DNA of 64,000 nucleotides. It comes from Ophioderma brevispina (taxonomy: Eukaryota; Echinodermata; Ophiuroidea; Amphilepidida; Ophiodermatidae). A model generated the notes under the pieces. That model had not been told where the DNA came from, did not search any database, and saw nothing but the letters and a program-made list of their open reading frames with translations. The stretch spans positions 1 through 64,000 of the forward strand of contig JAMKCH010012408.1 of NCBI GenBank assembly GCA_023653785.1, given 5' to 3'. A program made the position numbers and the translations under genes. This document shows positions 22,807 through 34,760 of this stretch, in pieces; positions within the stretch are counted from its first letter, which is position 1; the number at the start of each line of letters is the position of its first letter.

Positions 22807-23320
22807 CAGCCATTACAGAAAAATACAATTGTCGATATATCCAGCCAATACTGTTGATAATGAACAAATGAGGTCTGACTGGACCTATGTTTCGAGGGTC
22901 AAAGATTCATGCTGGAACCATGTGCAAAATTACCAGATGTCCCCATGATGACTAAATATGCAATTAGGGTCGCCATGAGCTAAAAATACAAAATTTCGAG
23001 ATATCTCAACCAATATGTTGATAAATGAACAAAGAAGGTGACTGGACCTATGTTCTGAGGGTCAAGATCAAGATGGAACCATTTTGAAAAATTACCAGAT
23101 GTCCCCACATGATGGCGTAATATGTAAATTGGGAGTCGCCATTAGCTGAACATACAATGTTCGATATTATCAACCAAACTGTGATAAATGAACAAAATAA
23201 GGTGATGACCTAGTTTGAGCGTCAAAGATCAAGATGGAAACATTTGAAAATACCAGGATGTCCCCATGATGCGTAATATGCAAATTAGGGTCGCCAGTAG
23301 CTGAAAATACACTTTTCGAT
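22807..23320 (+). repeat. ~168-bp satellite array, units 1-3
   Basis: Tandem units start near 22807, 22975 and 23140. Each runs GCCATTAGCTGAAAATACA, TTTTCGATAT-TCTCAACCAA, GTTGATAAATGAACAAA, GGTGACTGGACCTATGTTT, GAGGGTCAAAGATCAAGATG, GAACCATTTTGAAAAATTAC and CAGATGTCCCCATGATGAC, ending AATATGCAAATTAGGGTCG. Differences between units are mostly single-base indels. The LINE tail joins directly onto the first unit. Confidence 0.85.
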
Positions 23321-23503
23321 AATATACTATATATATATATATAGTATATACTATATCGATATAGATATTATATCTATATAGAGATATATATATAGAATAG
23401 ATATAGATAGATATCTATATAGATATAAAAAGATTATATATATTATAACTATATATATATATATATCTATATATATATAGTTATTATATATATATATATC
23501 GGC
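23321..23503. repeat. TA/TATC microsatellite interrupting the satellite array
   Basis: Imperfect TA, TATC and TAGA repeats. The tract begins where the expected CGATATATCTC of the satellite unit should be, so it looks like expansion of the ATAT in that position. Confidence 0.85.
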
Positions 23504-23812
23504 CCATACTGTTGATAATGAACCAAATGAGGTTACTGGGCCTATATTTCGAGGGTCAGAGATCAAGATGGAACCAATTTTGAAAAATTACCAGATGTCC
23601 CCCTGATGAAGTAAATATGCAAATTAGGGTCGCGATTAGCTAAAAATACAATTTTCGATATCTCTCAACCAATATGTTGATAATGAACAAATAAATAACC
23701 GCTGGAACTATGTTTTGAAGGTCAAAGATCAAGGTTATAGAACAATTTTGAAAATACCCGATCTTTCCATGATGACATAAAAATGCACCATTGGGTCGCC
23801 AATAGCTAGAAA
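23504..23812 (+). repeat. ~168-bp satellite array, units 4-5
   Basis: The array resumes mid-unit after the TA tract with CCATACTGTTGATAATGAAC, and a further full unit starts near 23638. Order and landmarks are as in units 1-3. Confidence 0.85.
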
Positions 23813-24104
23813 TCCATATTTGGCTAGATATTGGCCAATATCCACATTACCTAGGACAGTGACATGTTGTAATCAAGCTAAAAAGAAAACGTCCGGAAAA
23901 TGTGAAGAAAGGGATTCTTCGGTCTTCGACGCATCCGTCATGTGCTAGTCCATAATTGGTAGCATAAATCAAGGAGGCAAATAGAACGACGTATGTTCGT
24001 ATGGCACAGCGCCAACCAGGAAAGCATGTTCCCCTTTGTACAGTCTGTAGGACATTGGTCTTCATATCTTCAAACGAGTGAGATTCTTTGTTTTATTGTA
24101 CCCT

Positions 24105-24172
24105 GCTTTTGGGTTGTGTGTGGGTGTGGTTGCTCGGTAAGTATGTGTGTGTGGGTGTGTGTGGTGTGATAT
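24105..24172. repeat. GT-rich microsatellite
   Basis: Imperfect (GT)n with GGGTGT interruptions. Confidence 0.8.
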
Positions 24173-24239
24173 GAAAACGAAAACTATTCGCTCTGAGAAC
24201 CTGTGAAAACGCCTACAGAAGGCGACCCATGATAAAGAC

Positions 24240-25215
24240 CATATCTCCTTTATAAAGTAGATCCCAACAAAGTATGTGCAGTTGCAGTTTGGGAATAACT
24301 GTTTCTGAAGCTACACTCCTGGAAACATTGACATGTGTCAAGGTGTTGCGATATTTTGCAGGCTTTCAATGAATCCATAGACCCTCGGAGAGTTATGATT
24401 TCGGGGTGGGGAGTCCCAGTTGCAGATATGAAGGCTCCTAATCCACGCACGGGCATCTTGCCAGCGGCCAAATATAAAACTTATAAAAAGGCCATACAAA
24501 ATATTTTGATATGTATAGATCGTGTCATTCTCAAAAAATGGTGTGAAAGATGAGCCATCAGGAAACAATGCATGTGGAGTGAAATGGTGGGGGAATTTCT
24601 GGCTGTGGGACTTTCAAGATAAACTGAACTTGCAACTTATCTACCCGGCAGAATTATGGTCTAGGATTTAGATCCGTTTGCACTTCCTGTAGGCGTGATC
24701 CCTGCAAGCACTTTTGCAATGGTGCGCCAGGACATTAGTAGAGATTTATCAAGTATCCATTTTCCAAGTGGAATAAGAGGTTTTCTTCTTACATAATTTG
24801 AGGTCCATGTTGAGGCCTATGTGATTTTCGTGACAAGGGCCTTGACCAGGGCTGGTTTTAACCATGTTAACTCAAAACAAAATCATAAAATGTCAGAGCG
24901 GCCAAACCGGGGCAGAATCATGGTAAGATGCTTTGCTTTGGAACATATATATATCTGACTGATTTCGTGTGTATCCTCTGGCAATGCAACGGTACAGGTC
25001 TTGCCACGTAGATGTGAAACTTTGCGCTATCTCTAAGTCAATCTTTACAGCTATTACATGCAGAGGAAACGGATATTATGGTCAGCAGGTATGAATTTCT
25101 CAGACGCCAGTCTATGTCGTCGACTGTGTTAGAGGCCAAGGAAGGTCTATGGAATCATGGAAAGCCTGCTGAAGTATTACGAAGGAAAGCGACAGCTTGA
25201 CACTCGATAAAGTTG
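24240..25215 (+). other. unidentified region with several overlapping plus-strand open stretches
   Basis: Open stretches follow one another on the plus strand in different frames, for example 24335-24553, and frame-shifted pieces to about 25195. This pattern is what a coding relic with indels looks like elsewhere in the window, but I recognise no conserved block and cannot assign a family. Chance is a real alternative. Confidence 0.2.
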
Positions 25216-25559
25216 AACCCGACCCATTTTCTGGGCCCGTGACCCCCTTTTGATCTTCCAAGTGGAGTAGACTTGAGGGGTGCTTTGTGGTGAACGCCTT
25301 AATCTCTAACTGTCACGGAAAATAAATTCTGGAGGGAAGATGGGTGCCACAACGGAAGACAAGCTACGAGGGGGGGGGGCGATGCCTTTTTGAGGCGATG
25401 CTTCCGGTTGTGTATCATATCCAAAGAGACGAATAATCCAACCCGTTCACGATCATAGTTTTTTGCTGATCACAGTTAGGTATCTGATCACAGACGGATA
25501 GCATGCGATATGGGGACATAGGATGCCGGCGGAGATGTACTAATATGAGCTGCTCCATC

Positions 25560-25805
25560 TTTATCCTGCAGTTCCTTTAACTTTACTGAGGGTTAGTAAA
25601 ACTACGACGATGCTTAATGTTTTAAAAAAGTATTTTACAGAGTTTACGTCTAAATGTTGATAATCTTGTCTAACAGTACAGATTTTTTAAGTCTAAATGT
25701 TGATATCTTGTTTTGGGATGATTTGAGAACTTCTTTGGCAAGTATTTTTTCTCCTGTAGTTCCTTTAATATACTGAGGGTTAAAACTACCATGATACAAT
25801 GACGG
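25560..25805. repeat. short direct duplications
   Basis: GTAGTTCCTTTAA-T-TACTGA with GGGTTA-TAAAACTAC occurs at 25567-25606 and 25755-25793, and GTCTAAATGTTGATA-TCTTGT occurs at 25648 and 25691. They are tandem-like duplications about 190 and 43 bp apart. Confidence 0.55.
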
Positions 25806-26135
25806 ATTATCACCATTGCATGGTGGCAGAGAGTCATGGGAGACTGTAGAGTGTTCTGTATTCACGTTTGCTTTTCGGCATGATAACAACAAAGTATCTT
25901 AGTCTCGCATTAGTCTTGTATCATTCCTACTGAATTAAGAGAAATGTGTACAAGTATAATGTTATAGCAAGTCAAAATTACTGGCCAGCAAACGTTTCTT
26001 ATAATTACCCACAAAAGGAGACTATCGACATGAAGGCCCTAATTTGCATAGTCTAGTATTTGCATGTGAACAGTGAATGGACAAATAACATAATTTTATG
26101 AGGGCCTTTTCAATTATCCTCGACCCTAAAAAAGC
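25806..26135. other. no recognisable feature
   Basis: Nothing identifiable on either strand. Confidence 0.35.
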
Positions 26136-26139
26136 CTAG

Positions 26140-26430
26140 GTATCGTCTCTTATGGGGGCAGGTATGCGTGGAATATTGGCCCACGGATGACCAAATATGG
26201 ATTTTTGGGTTAATTGTCGACCCAATTTGGATATTATGTCATCATGGGGGACATCTGGTAATTTTCAAAATGGGTCCATCTGCTCTTTGACCCTCAAAAC
26301 ATAGGTTCAGTCACCTTATTGGTTCATTTATCAACAGTATTGGTTGAGATATATCGAAAATTGATTTTTAGCTAAATGGCGACCTATTTGAATATTGACA
26401 GTCATCATGGGAACATCTGATAATTGAACA
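26140..26430 (-). repeat. inverted copy of the ~168-bp satellite unit (about 1.5 units)
   Basis: On the minus strand the order of landmarks matches the 22.8-23.8 kb array: on the plus strand they read GTCATCATGGGGGACATCTG, GGTCCATCTGCTCTTTGACC, CATAGGTTCAGTCACC, GTTCATTTATCAACAGTATT and GGTTGAGATATATCGAAAAT, followed by the start of a second unit (GGCGACC, CATCATGGGAACATCTGAT). Confidence 0.8.
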
Positions 26431-26434
26431 TTTC

Positions 26435-28345
26435 GATCGTTGATTTTTTACACAATCTTATGGGCTCTGACAATCACGAAGCATTTTTCCACGGCGCTAC
26501 GTCACAGCCTCTCTTTACGTTGTAAGGGAGTATGAGTCCGGCGGACCCTATATTCTGCTACCGGGGACATCCTTCAATTTACTATAACGTGTGCCATACG
26601 TAATTAGCTATCACATAATCATTGCACTCAAAGCACACACACCACCTACTTTGACAACACAACACCCCCATTACACACAACGTCAATAGTTGTAATTTAA
26701 TGCGCACAAACGCCAAAACGTTGTAGCCCTATATGGTACACGCACTGAAAGGGCTAGTGTACAGTCTAATAACATCCTTGCAATTAAAATTTTGAAAGAC
26801 TCAGATACATAACCGATTATAGAGGTCTTCCACTTTCGGATTAGCGGCCATCTTGCAGGAATGGTAAAGTCCATTCCAAAATTTTCTGGGGGAGACTGTC
26901 TAAAATCTAAAGAAACGACATGCATGTTGGATATGAATGCATAAAAAGTATGGATCACACTTTGAATAGCACAAGTACTTGAGGTCGGGTATAAAATTGA
27001 TTTGAAGAGGAGAATACTGCGGAATAAAACTCGTTATCGGTTATGCATGAGTGAGGTTGAAAGACCTATATTGCTAGAAACCCAACTTCAAGACTGCTCA
27101 AGACTGATGATGATGGTCCATTTTTAAAAATCGTAGCAGTTTTTCTTTGTTCATGTGTCGGTTTTGACAATTCTGGGACTATTTTTACAGTCTTCTGCAG
27201 TCTTGTGTGATCGGGAGAACGTGGCAAATTTGAAATACCCGCCATGATTTTTTTCTCGCAGTCAAAGAATGTGACGGTTTTTCTTATCGGGAAAATGTCG
27301 GCATGGCCACACATGAGCGGTTGGAAGCGGTAGCCGAATAGTTGTGGCATCATAAGTGGTTGTGTGTAGTTGGAAAATGGTCGGCAATGACCCTGCTCCA
27401 AGCGGGAGAGAGGATGCAAGCCTAATGAACATGTTAAATCGGCGACTACAGAAGATATCAGAGTCCCCACGTGGCGAGGTCTCACTTTTTGGGCGTTCAA
27501 CCCTTTTTGGACGACCAACGGCGAGCAGTCTGACAGCAACATGTCCTATTTGTGTCCGTCGTGTCAGGTCGGCCAAATGTTTAGGGGACTGATCACAGTG
27601 GCGTCGTCGATTAAACATGCTTGATCTTGTGATTTCATGATGCCCTCGCTAATGATAGGCGATTCGACTCTGGATTGTTGAGCGGGGAAAGTTTGCACAA
27701 GACTATAGCCGATTTTGAAAAAAAGTGGTCTGTGTATTGGGAGAGGTTGGGTCACGAGCTGTCTTCAGGCCCATGCACGGGTGGACAGCAATGTAAATAA
27801 AACTTCATTTACTAAGGGTTTCCCGAAGGCAAACAAATGTTGGTTTTTCAAAATTCGTCCCAAAAAAATTAAACTGTAACATTGCCAACCTCGATTTGGT
27901 TTGGACATTCCAAATCGGTCGAGGTCAACGACTATGCGTATTCAATTCGTTCCGTGTTTGGAATTTAGTCCGACCTTCGAAACGGCGATATAATGGGTAG
28001 TCGGATTTACGTCTTGGTCACTGGGTTTCAACCAACTTGGTCTTTCCAATTCGTCGGGTGTTTCGGGGTGAATTTCTTGTCTTACTTTCAACTTTTTTTT
28101 CTGTTTGTGTTTAAGCCAAAATATGACTGCCTCCAATTATATATATTTCTAAAATTATAGTTGTGAACAGTAAAAGTTTGTTTTTATTAATTTTGACATG
28201 TTATAAACATAAATTATGAGCTCCAAATTTAAATCGGAATGATTTGTGCCCTACCACAAAGGTTAAAATCAATGTAATTTAGAGTGCACCCTCTCCTGGT
28301 ATACATCACTAACAAATTGCGACCATAACGTCACTTCCTATCTGT
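26435..28345. other. no recognisable gene; longest open frame of the window
   Basis: The minus strand is open at 27066-27542 (158 codons) with an overlapping 118-codon frame at 27262-27618 and a 63-codon frame at 27564-27755. No domain is recognisable. Because the frames overlap and change, a decayed coding element on the minus strand is possible. No splice structure, signal peptide or transmembrane segment is evident. Confidence 0.3.
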
Positions 28346-28351
28346 TAAGAG

Positions 28352-29407
28352 TGTTATGACGTCTCGTAGCCGTCTCAGGTCAGAAATACTTTCAAACCAC
28401 AAATAAAATGAGCCTTGTGCACAAATGATCTAAATTATATATAATAAACAGTTTTAATGATCTTTACTTGGATTTTGTTCAAGCATTTGGTATGGTCCAA
28501 AACAAAATACATATACACCAATTAGTTAAAGATTACCTTATGTTACTAGTGTTGTGTTGAAAGCGTTGCAGTTAAACGCTGATATGTCCTCACAGCGAAG
28601 ACTCCAAAATGACAAGCGACCAAGTTCATACAAAACTCCTCAGGCTCGGTATTATATTCCAAGGAATCTTCTCAGTCCAGTCATGAAGGTAATCTTGTCG
28701 CAGTTCAAGGACGACAAGGGGTGATAAATTAAGTCGTCCCTCGACGGATAATTAAATGTAAATCCACAGTATCAGTCCAGATAATCACACGATTTCTATC
28801 TGTCAATAATTTGGAATCCTATTGATTCCCAGCACTTCGGCTTCAAAGACGACAGTCGAATATTACAGCAATCTGCTCACATGGAAATGAAACATATACA
28901 TAATCATGGCACTGGGGTGAAGCCATAAATCTACATTGCTGTAGATATAAAACTAGCTATCCATACTGTATAGCTGATTAAAACTGCTGGCCAGAGAGTC
29001 TTCCAGTCAAAACTCATATTTATTTCACACAGCTAATTTCCCCATTTCTAACAATAAGAATTACATAATCATCAGGCATAATCATGACCTTGCACCATCA
29101 AATCAGATTCACAATCTAACTTAAATCACTTCCATATATAAACTTTGTGGGGGAAATTCCAGATCTTGCAATGTTTTGATCTTAAAGCATAAACAAGCTG
29201 AGTCAGTGACTAAGGTTAGCATTCTGGGGAATCCCCACTTCCCCTATTGTGCAATCTAAAAACAGGTGCACTTAGCAAAAAAACTAGGGGTATTCCCTTC
29301 TCTCTTTATAGTAAACAAAATATTCCTGTGAGAATCTTTTCAAAATACAAAGTGAGAAAATAATATTTTTTTAAAAGTTTAATCAGAAAAATGGAGGCCA
29401 TATAACA
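28352..29407 (-). repeat. 3' LTR of the Gmr1-like element
   Basis: Begins TGTTATGACGTCTCGTAGCC and ends GGCCATATAACA in plus-strand terms. It aligns along its full length with 34761-35800, differing by scattered substitutions and many one-base indels. It is the downstream LTR because the element reads on the minus strand. Confidence 0.9.
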
Positions 29408-29426
29408 TCTCCCCCTTAAAAAAGAA
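29408..29426 (-). promoter_or_regulatory. polypurine tract
   Basis: On the minus strand, TTAAGGGGGAGA directly abuts the LTR end, the expected position and composition of the primer for plus-strand DNA synthesis. Confidence 0.8.
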
Positions 29427-29609
29427 AAACTTTGAATGAAATGAAATTGTCCAAAATCTGGCTTTATAACATTTAACCATTTTGTGGAGTAATTTTACAT
29501 ACAGTTTACCACAGTGCAAAATTCTACACTTTTATTCATAATGTTCTTGCATTGATGCCTTCAGTCTTACATAAAATTTTGTAAATCAAATTTCTGAACC
29601 AAAATTCAG

Positions 29610-30083
29610 GCAGCTTGAGACAAGGACATCAGCCAATGACATTTTCTTTCCTTGATATGTCTTAGGCCAAGATTGTATTCTGTAGAGTTTTAAAACTCCA
29701 CCTGACAAGTCTATGATTTCTGTTTTTCATCTTGTGATGAAAGTCAACGGCATGTTGATCCCGGGTACATAGAACTGGGGTGCCACTGTTGTACTCAAGT
29801 ATACACTTCAAAATTCTGCAATGACATAGCAATGCAAGGCATTCGTTCTCAATTGTGAGGTTTTTTCTGATGTGTCAAAATTCTTAGAGTAATAACATAC
29901 AGGATGATCTACATCATTTTCATCTGCTTGCCTGAGAACTTCACCACAGCCTACATCCACTGGCATCAATGCCAACTTGAATTGTTTCTGAAAGTTTGGC
30001 GCAATCCAAACTGGCGCATTCATCAACATAACTTGATTTTTTTCAAACGCTTTTGGCATTGCTCCTACCAGAAAAATTTGCAT
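29610..30083 (-). pseudogene. RNase H domain of the Gmr1-like element
   Basis: The open stretch 30083-29808 contains PVWIAPNFQKQFKLALMP, then DVGCGEVLRQADENDVDHP and VCYYSKNFD, matching the first RNase H blocks of gypsy elements (the catalytic Asp of the DAS/DAD block has been lost or shifted). After frame changes, MKNRNHRLVRWS and the block ending in KENVIG (about 29640) fit the end of the domain. It degrades the RNA template during reverse transcription. It is the last coding domain; stops follow and the purine tract is about 180 bases further on. Confidence 0.85.
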
Positions 30084-30960
30084 TTGCTAGACGGTTGGTC
30101 AGCGGACACGCAATTTCTGAGAAATTGGGACAGTATTTTCTGTAATACCCGGACCATACCTAAGAAGCTCATGAATCTCTTTGCTTTGTGGTGTGGGGAA
30201 TTTCTCAATTGCTCCAACTTTTGCAGTGAGGCCTGCCTATTTGCCCCTTGTCCTACAACATGCCCTAAGTATGTGACATTTGCATGGCACAAAATCCACT
30301 TTCAACAGATTCACAGTTAAACCTGCCTGAGATAATTTCTCAAAGAGCTGTCTCATGTGTTCTCCCATGTTTAATGTAAACAGGAGATAATGCGACATAA
30401 TAGGCTTCAAATTCTATTGTCTGCAACTCTCTGAGTCACTAATCTCGGAAATGTTGCGGCAGAATTTTTGAGCAAGGCCATTCTTTGATTGGGTATAGGC
30501 CACGGGAGCGTACACAAAAGGCTGAAATTTATTTGGGCACGGTCAGTGAGGGGACTGCACCAAATACCCCTTCAACAAATCAAATTTGCTAACAAATTTT
30601 GCATTCCAAATTATGCAATCATCAATTTCCGTGGGATCGGATAGAGTCAGTTTTGGAAAACAGAGGTTGACTTAGGAAAATCTGTGACCAAAATTAAAAC
30701 GAAATGATCCTTCAGGTTTGGGAACCAGAATACATGGGGAATTCCATTCAATATGGCTTTGCTCTACTATTCCATTGTCTAACATGTATTTTCACCTTCA
30801 TTTTGACATGTTGCAACTTGATTGGATTCACCCTATACGGATGGCGTTAACAGGCTCGGCGTCCTCCATCGAATGTCATGGGTTTGACATGTGTCTCACT
30901 GGGTACATCGGAAATATGTTTCCCACTCATGAAATGACACTCTTAAATTCACTGTTGAAC
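30065..30960 (-). pseudogene. reverse transcriptase of the Gmr1-like element
   Basis: In transcription order: HPYRVNPIKLQHVKM (about 30835-30790), WNSPCILVPKPEGSFRFN (30750-30695), AKFVSKFDLLKG (block A with catalytic Asp, about 30602-30570), EISAFVTPRGLY and KNSAATF (30510-30430), then HANVTYLGHVVGQG (30286-30245) and MSFLGM. These are unmistakable Ty3/gypsy-type RT blocks. The YVDD box lies in the stretch near 30400, which is too broken to read. Four or more frameshifts are present. Confidence 0.88.
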
Positions 30961-31189
30961 CGTTTTTTTTGTGGGAGGGTTTGATTTACTAGTTTCTTGT
31001 CTAAATGGCAAGTATGTCAGAATTTGGCAATTGACACCCATACTCATTTCTGTTACAGTGCTTGGGTTTGTCAGTTCTAACTCTGTGATGTCACCATTTG
31101 TACAAAAATCAACTCTAATGAACATTACACATGTAGGTTTATGTCATCATCTCTTCATTATACTATTTACAGCATTGATTTATGTGGAC

Positions 31190-32190
31190 ATAATTGTCTC
31201 CTTTTACGTCTCCCTGTGTTTGATCAAATAGTCAAGGTCTCCCACGTTGTTCTCAAACTCATATGGTCCAGAATACATGGCTTGCAAAAGGATGCCATGT
31301 ATTGGGAAAAAAGTGCCAAAACTCTATAACCTGGCTTGAAACTCCTGTTCCTCCATCTTGTCATACCATGTTTTCATTTTTTGCCTGACTATGTTTGAGA
31401 TTTTGGTTGGCAATTTCTGTGGCTCCTTTGGGCCTGTGTCTGATGAAGACCCATAGTCTACCAAATTCACATCAGGATGTTTTCACATAACCACTTTTCT
31501 TTCAGTAGTTTCATGGTCCCTAACTGTGGACCAAACCCCAACTCAAAATGGACTAATCTAATGACTCTTTGTAGCCTCCCTGGTAGCAAAGAACTGGAGA
31601 TGAACTCCCTCATCCAATCCTCTCAAAATTCAAAAAACCATAGGTTTTGATCATTGTCTTCAATATTTGGTGGACCTTTATCGGGCCCTTGGGATTCTGG
31701 GTTGGATGCTGAAGAACTGTACTGGGAAGGACATTCCCCCCAACTGGTCCAAACTTGTTGGAACAAACATGACATGAAATTTGATCCTTGATCAGACTTA
31801 ATTGATTTTTGAAGGCCTACTAGGGTTTTGCAAAACTTTGTTAGAGCTTTCACAATACTTTGTGCCCGAATATTCTCAAGGTATAGCCTCCGGGGAATCT
31901 TGTTGGAAGCAACATGATGGTCAGTAAATTCTGATTTCCTGACTTGGTTTTGGAAGTGGCCTACCAATCTTATTAAACACCTACTAAATGGCTCATCAAC
32001 TGCTGGTATTGGTAGCAATGGAGCAGGTCAGTGGCATTTTCATGAGTTTGGGTTGCCCACCATTTGAATTGTGTGACAAGTCTGACATACGCAGACATCT
32101 TTTCTGAGTGTAGGGCAACCAAAAAAATGACTCCTATTCTGTCATGTGTATTTCTCACACCTAAGTGTCCTGCCATGGGGACTATCATGG
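31190..32190 (-). pseudogene. integrase of the Gmr1-like element, lying upstream of RT
   Basis: The N-terminal zinc-binding region is at 32188-32040 (GHLGVRNTHDRIG, with H-H-C-C spacing disturbed by frame changes). The catalytic core follows: NIRAQSIVKALTKF, SDQGSNFMS (second catalytic Asp) and SASNPESQG (about 31720), the block just before the catalytic Glu. Further on, FELGFGPQLG and KLLKEKW (about 31530-31490), and FKPGYRVLALF (about 31345), belong to the integrase C-terminal region. It inserts the cDNA into the host genome. Its position ahead of RT on the same strand is clear from coordinates. Confidence 0.88.
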
Positions 32191-32599
32191 GCTAGGCCTA
32201 TCACTTCCCTATGGTTATACCTTTGGCACTACAATTTGATGACAACCTTCCATTCTCATTTACAAGTGCATCGGGTGGTCGCCATTTATCATGAGGACAC
32301 CATTTTGCTTGTAGAAACATTCAAGGAATTTGCTCGGTGCCTGTTTGCGACAATGCCCTCGCACCTAATTTCCTAGTGCGGGTCGTTTGTGCTCATTACC
32401 AGCTTGTCATGCTCTTAAAAGGGTCTCCTGTCAGTCCCTAACTCTATCATGCTCAAGCGGGGCTGGATTTTCAGGTGTTACCAGCTTGTCACTTTGTTTG
32501 TGCTCAGGGGCTGGATTTTCACAACTAGGGAATAGTCTCCCCTGAAGAGGGAAGATGACCTCCAATTCCTCAATTTGAGAGGAAAAGTATCCTCTAAAT

Positions 32600-33060
32600 T
32601 TGGGACCACGTCATCCTCAACGCCATTCATAATGTGTGAGTATTTTGACTCAGCACCTGCTCACTGTTTTCTGTGAGGCTTTTCTGGTATTGACTAGTTA
32701 CTGCACATTTTGGGGGGCACGGGAGAAAAAAAAATGTCTATTTCCTCAGCAAATGTATCCACTACAGGGCACCTGGGAATGGGTCTGGGAGTCTTTCCCC
32801 CCCCTGCCAAGGCATTCCCAACAAACATGGATACACTTTTACTGGGATGTCTTCGTCTAACACCAATTGTGACAGTTCCAGAACCAAATTGATTTCAAAT
32901 TCATTTGTGTAGGGGGGACACTAAGACACTCCATACTATCCCCGGCATTCAATGCACTAGTCCCTTTGGAACTCTCAATATCAAACGGAAGTGATTTCCA
33001 ATATCATGGACTGCGCCGCAGCACGGGTCCCGCATGATTCTAATGGGTTTTGATTAAACA
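32600..33060 (-). pseudogene. probable aspartic protease region of the Gmr1-like element
   Basis: Near 33035-33000 the minus strand encodes a degenerate RD-(T)GAAQSMIL-like stretch, the expected D-T/S-G-A active-site block with one base indel, followed by LPFDIESSKGTSALNAGD (32995-32940). This lies between gag and integrase, where the protease should be. Weak by itself; supported by position. Confidence 0.45.
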
Positions 33061-33079
33061 TATCACCTGAAAGTGGAAA

Positions 33080-34050
33080 CAAAATCCCTCCAAAACAAAA
33101 GGCTTAAAGTCATCCTTAATTTTTCTGTCTGTTCAATTCCCTTTTGTGGATTTTTGTTTCTGAACAGAAGAATGAACTTTTGACTCAAAAGTAACTGCAC
33201 AACTATTGGCTTTGTACTCACTTTTGGCTTTCTCCATTTTTTGGGTGATAGCCATGTATCTCCCAAACACCGTGACCTTGTATGCCTGGCTTCTACAGTG
33301 ATTGCAATGTGAACGTGATTTGGGTCACCATCCCTGCTTTGATTAGCAGCCATTACTGGCGTTACTACCCTTTATGGGAACCTGACTGGAATTTCCCCTC
33401 ATTGATGCTACCATTTGAGACCTTGTAGAAACCGACTTATGTTGTATTTGTTGTACCAGTTAAATCTTGGCTAGCCTACTAGTATGACTTAATTTGGGTG
33501 TCAATGCATAATCTGGCCTTTACGGTGCTGCACGCAACTGTCCATTTGTTTTCATCCAGATTGGTTTGATATCTGGATGTAGACACGGTTTGAACTATTC
33601 AAATAACATCAACTCCCTAAGGTTGACCAAATTTGCCCGACTTCTTTTGAGAGAGCCAGCGATCAAACATTTGTGCCTTTACACGGGGCAAATTCAAAAA
33701 TGGGTATGGTCATCAGCCTTTGTTGACAAGACCTGAATTTTTGTATAATTGCATGGCACAATTCATATGCTTTGAGCAATGGACAGTTAACCTCGGCATA
33801 ATCACTAATCTGTCTAATGACATGGCCGAATCTCGAAATCCGCATATATTTCTCGGGCTTTACCAATGAACACTGACGTAGGAAACAAGGTCCAAGACCT
33901 TGGGCCATTTCAAGCTATGGCAATTTTCTAAAAGTGTAAGAAGTATTTGATTTTGTCTACTTCTTGTTCCTTGAAAATTTGGAACCAGGCGAATATTTTT
34001 CGCCGCATCAAAACCAGATTTCTTGGAAAAGTCTGATGAGATAGCCTGTT

Positions 34051-34085
<35 letters not shown>

Positions 34086-34575
34086 CTCTTTTTGTTTCAT
34101 CTCATTTGTACAATTTTCTTTTTCCCAATTCCTTTTGTTTGCAACGCAATTCTTTCTGTTTATTTCATTGGCAATTTCATTCTTTTGTTGCATTCTTTTC
34201 ATTTGCAGTTGCAACTTTTCTTTCTCTAATACAATTTCCTTTTCTTATGGTCCTTCTGAATTTGCATTTATATTTCTTTTTGCTTTGTTCTATTCCATTT
34301 TGTCTTTTTCCAATTGCATTTTCATTCAACTCTTTTAATTCGGCATCAACTTGTGCCCTGTTCCCAGAACCTATTCTATCTATCCATATATGAACGTATC
34401 CCAAACATCTTCCTGGGCAAACTTTTCAATCAAATTATTTTTTGATGATTGCTTTCTCATAGCATGTTTTGCCTCAAGTCCTAAATGCTTGGCTCGTTTC
34501 ATAACTCAGGTTTCTTAGCTCATTCAAACTCTCCCAAGTTATTTGCCCTATGAACACTTCTGGATTAAACTCCAT
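33080..34575 (-). pseudogene. gag region of the Gmr1-like element
   Basis: The likely start is the ATG at 34575-34573, giving MEFNPEVFIGQITWESLNEL, about 185 bases inside the 5' LTR. A Lys/Glu/Gln-rich, coiled-coil-like region follows (34400-34090), then a central part with DYAEVNCPLLKAYEL (33805-33760) and KSGKFGQ-like sequence, and finally a basic Cys/His stretch with HTRSRC and MEKAKSEYKAN-like sequence (33300-33190), probably the nucleocapsid zinc knuckle. Gag would form the particle that packages element RNA. The frame is broken several times and a T30 run (34052-34081) lies within it. Confidence 0.65.
34052..34081. repeat. T30 homopolymer within gag
   Basis: An uninterrupted T run (A on the coding strand) in the Lys-rich segment of gag. 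It could be slippage in a lysine-codon run or an assembly artefact. Confidence 0.95.
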
Positions 34576-34740
34576 TGTGAGATACTTCAAACTTTTAACC
34601 TTTGAACCAAACTACAAAGTAGTACATGTCATACACATAAAATTTGTATGCCAAAATGTGCACAATGCTTACAATATTATAACCCTGTGTAATGTGTTAA
34701 ATCTGAACAATAAGGCTAAATTTATCTCAATTCCATTCCA

Positions 34741-34757
34741 GGAAAACGAGCCCCCAA
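34741..34757 (-). promoter_or_regulatory. primer-binding site, tRNA-Pro-like
   Basis: On the minus strand TTGGGGGCTCGTTTTCC starts three bases inside the 5' LTR. Its TGGGGGCTCGT matches the complement of the 3' end of tRNA-Pro, the primer used for example by murine leukaemia virus. Only about 11 bases match, so the primer identity is tentative. Confidence 0.6.
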
Positions 34758-34760
34758 TTC

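Noticed and set aside
23321..23503. Promoter or replication origin in the TATA-rich stretch
   Set aside because: It is a plain TA microsatellite expanded from the satellite's own ATAT.
34049..34393. 114-codon hydrophobic Phe-rich frame that looks like a membrane protein
   Set aside because: It is the antisense of the Lys/Glu-rich gag region plus a T30 run. Antisense of K/E-rich coding reads as F/L/S-rich.
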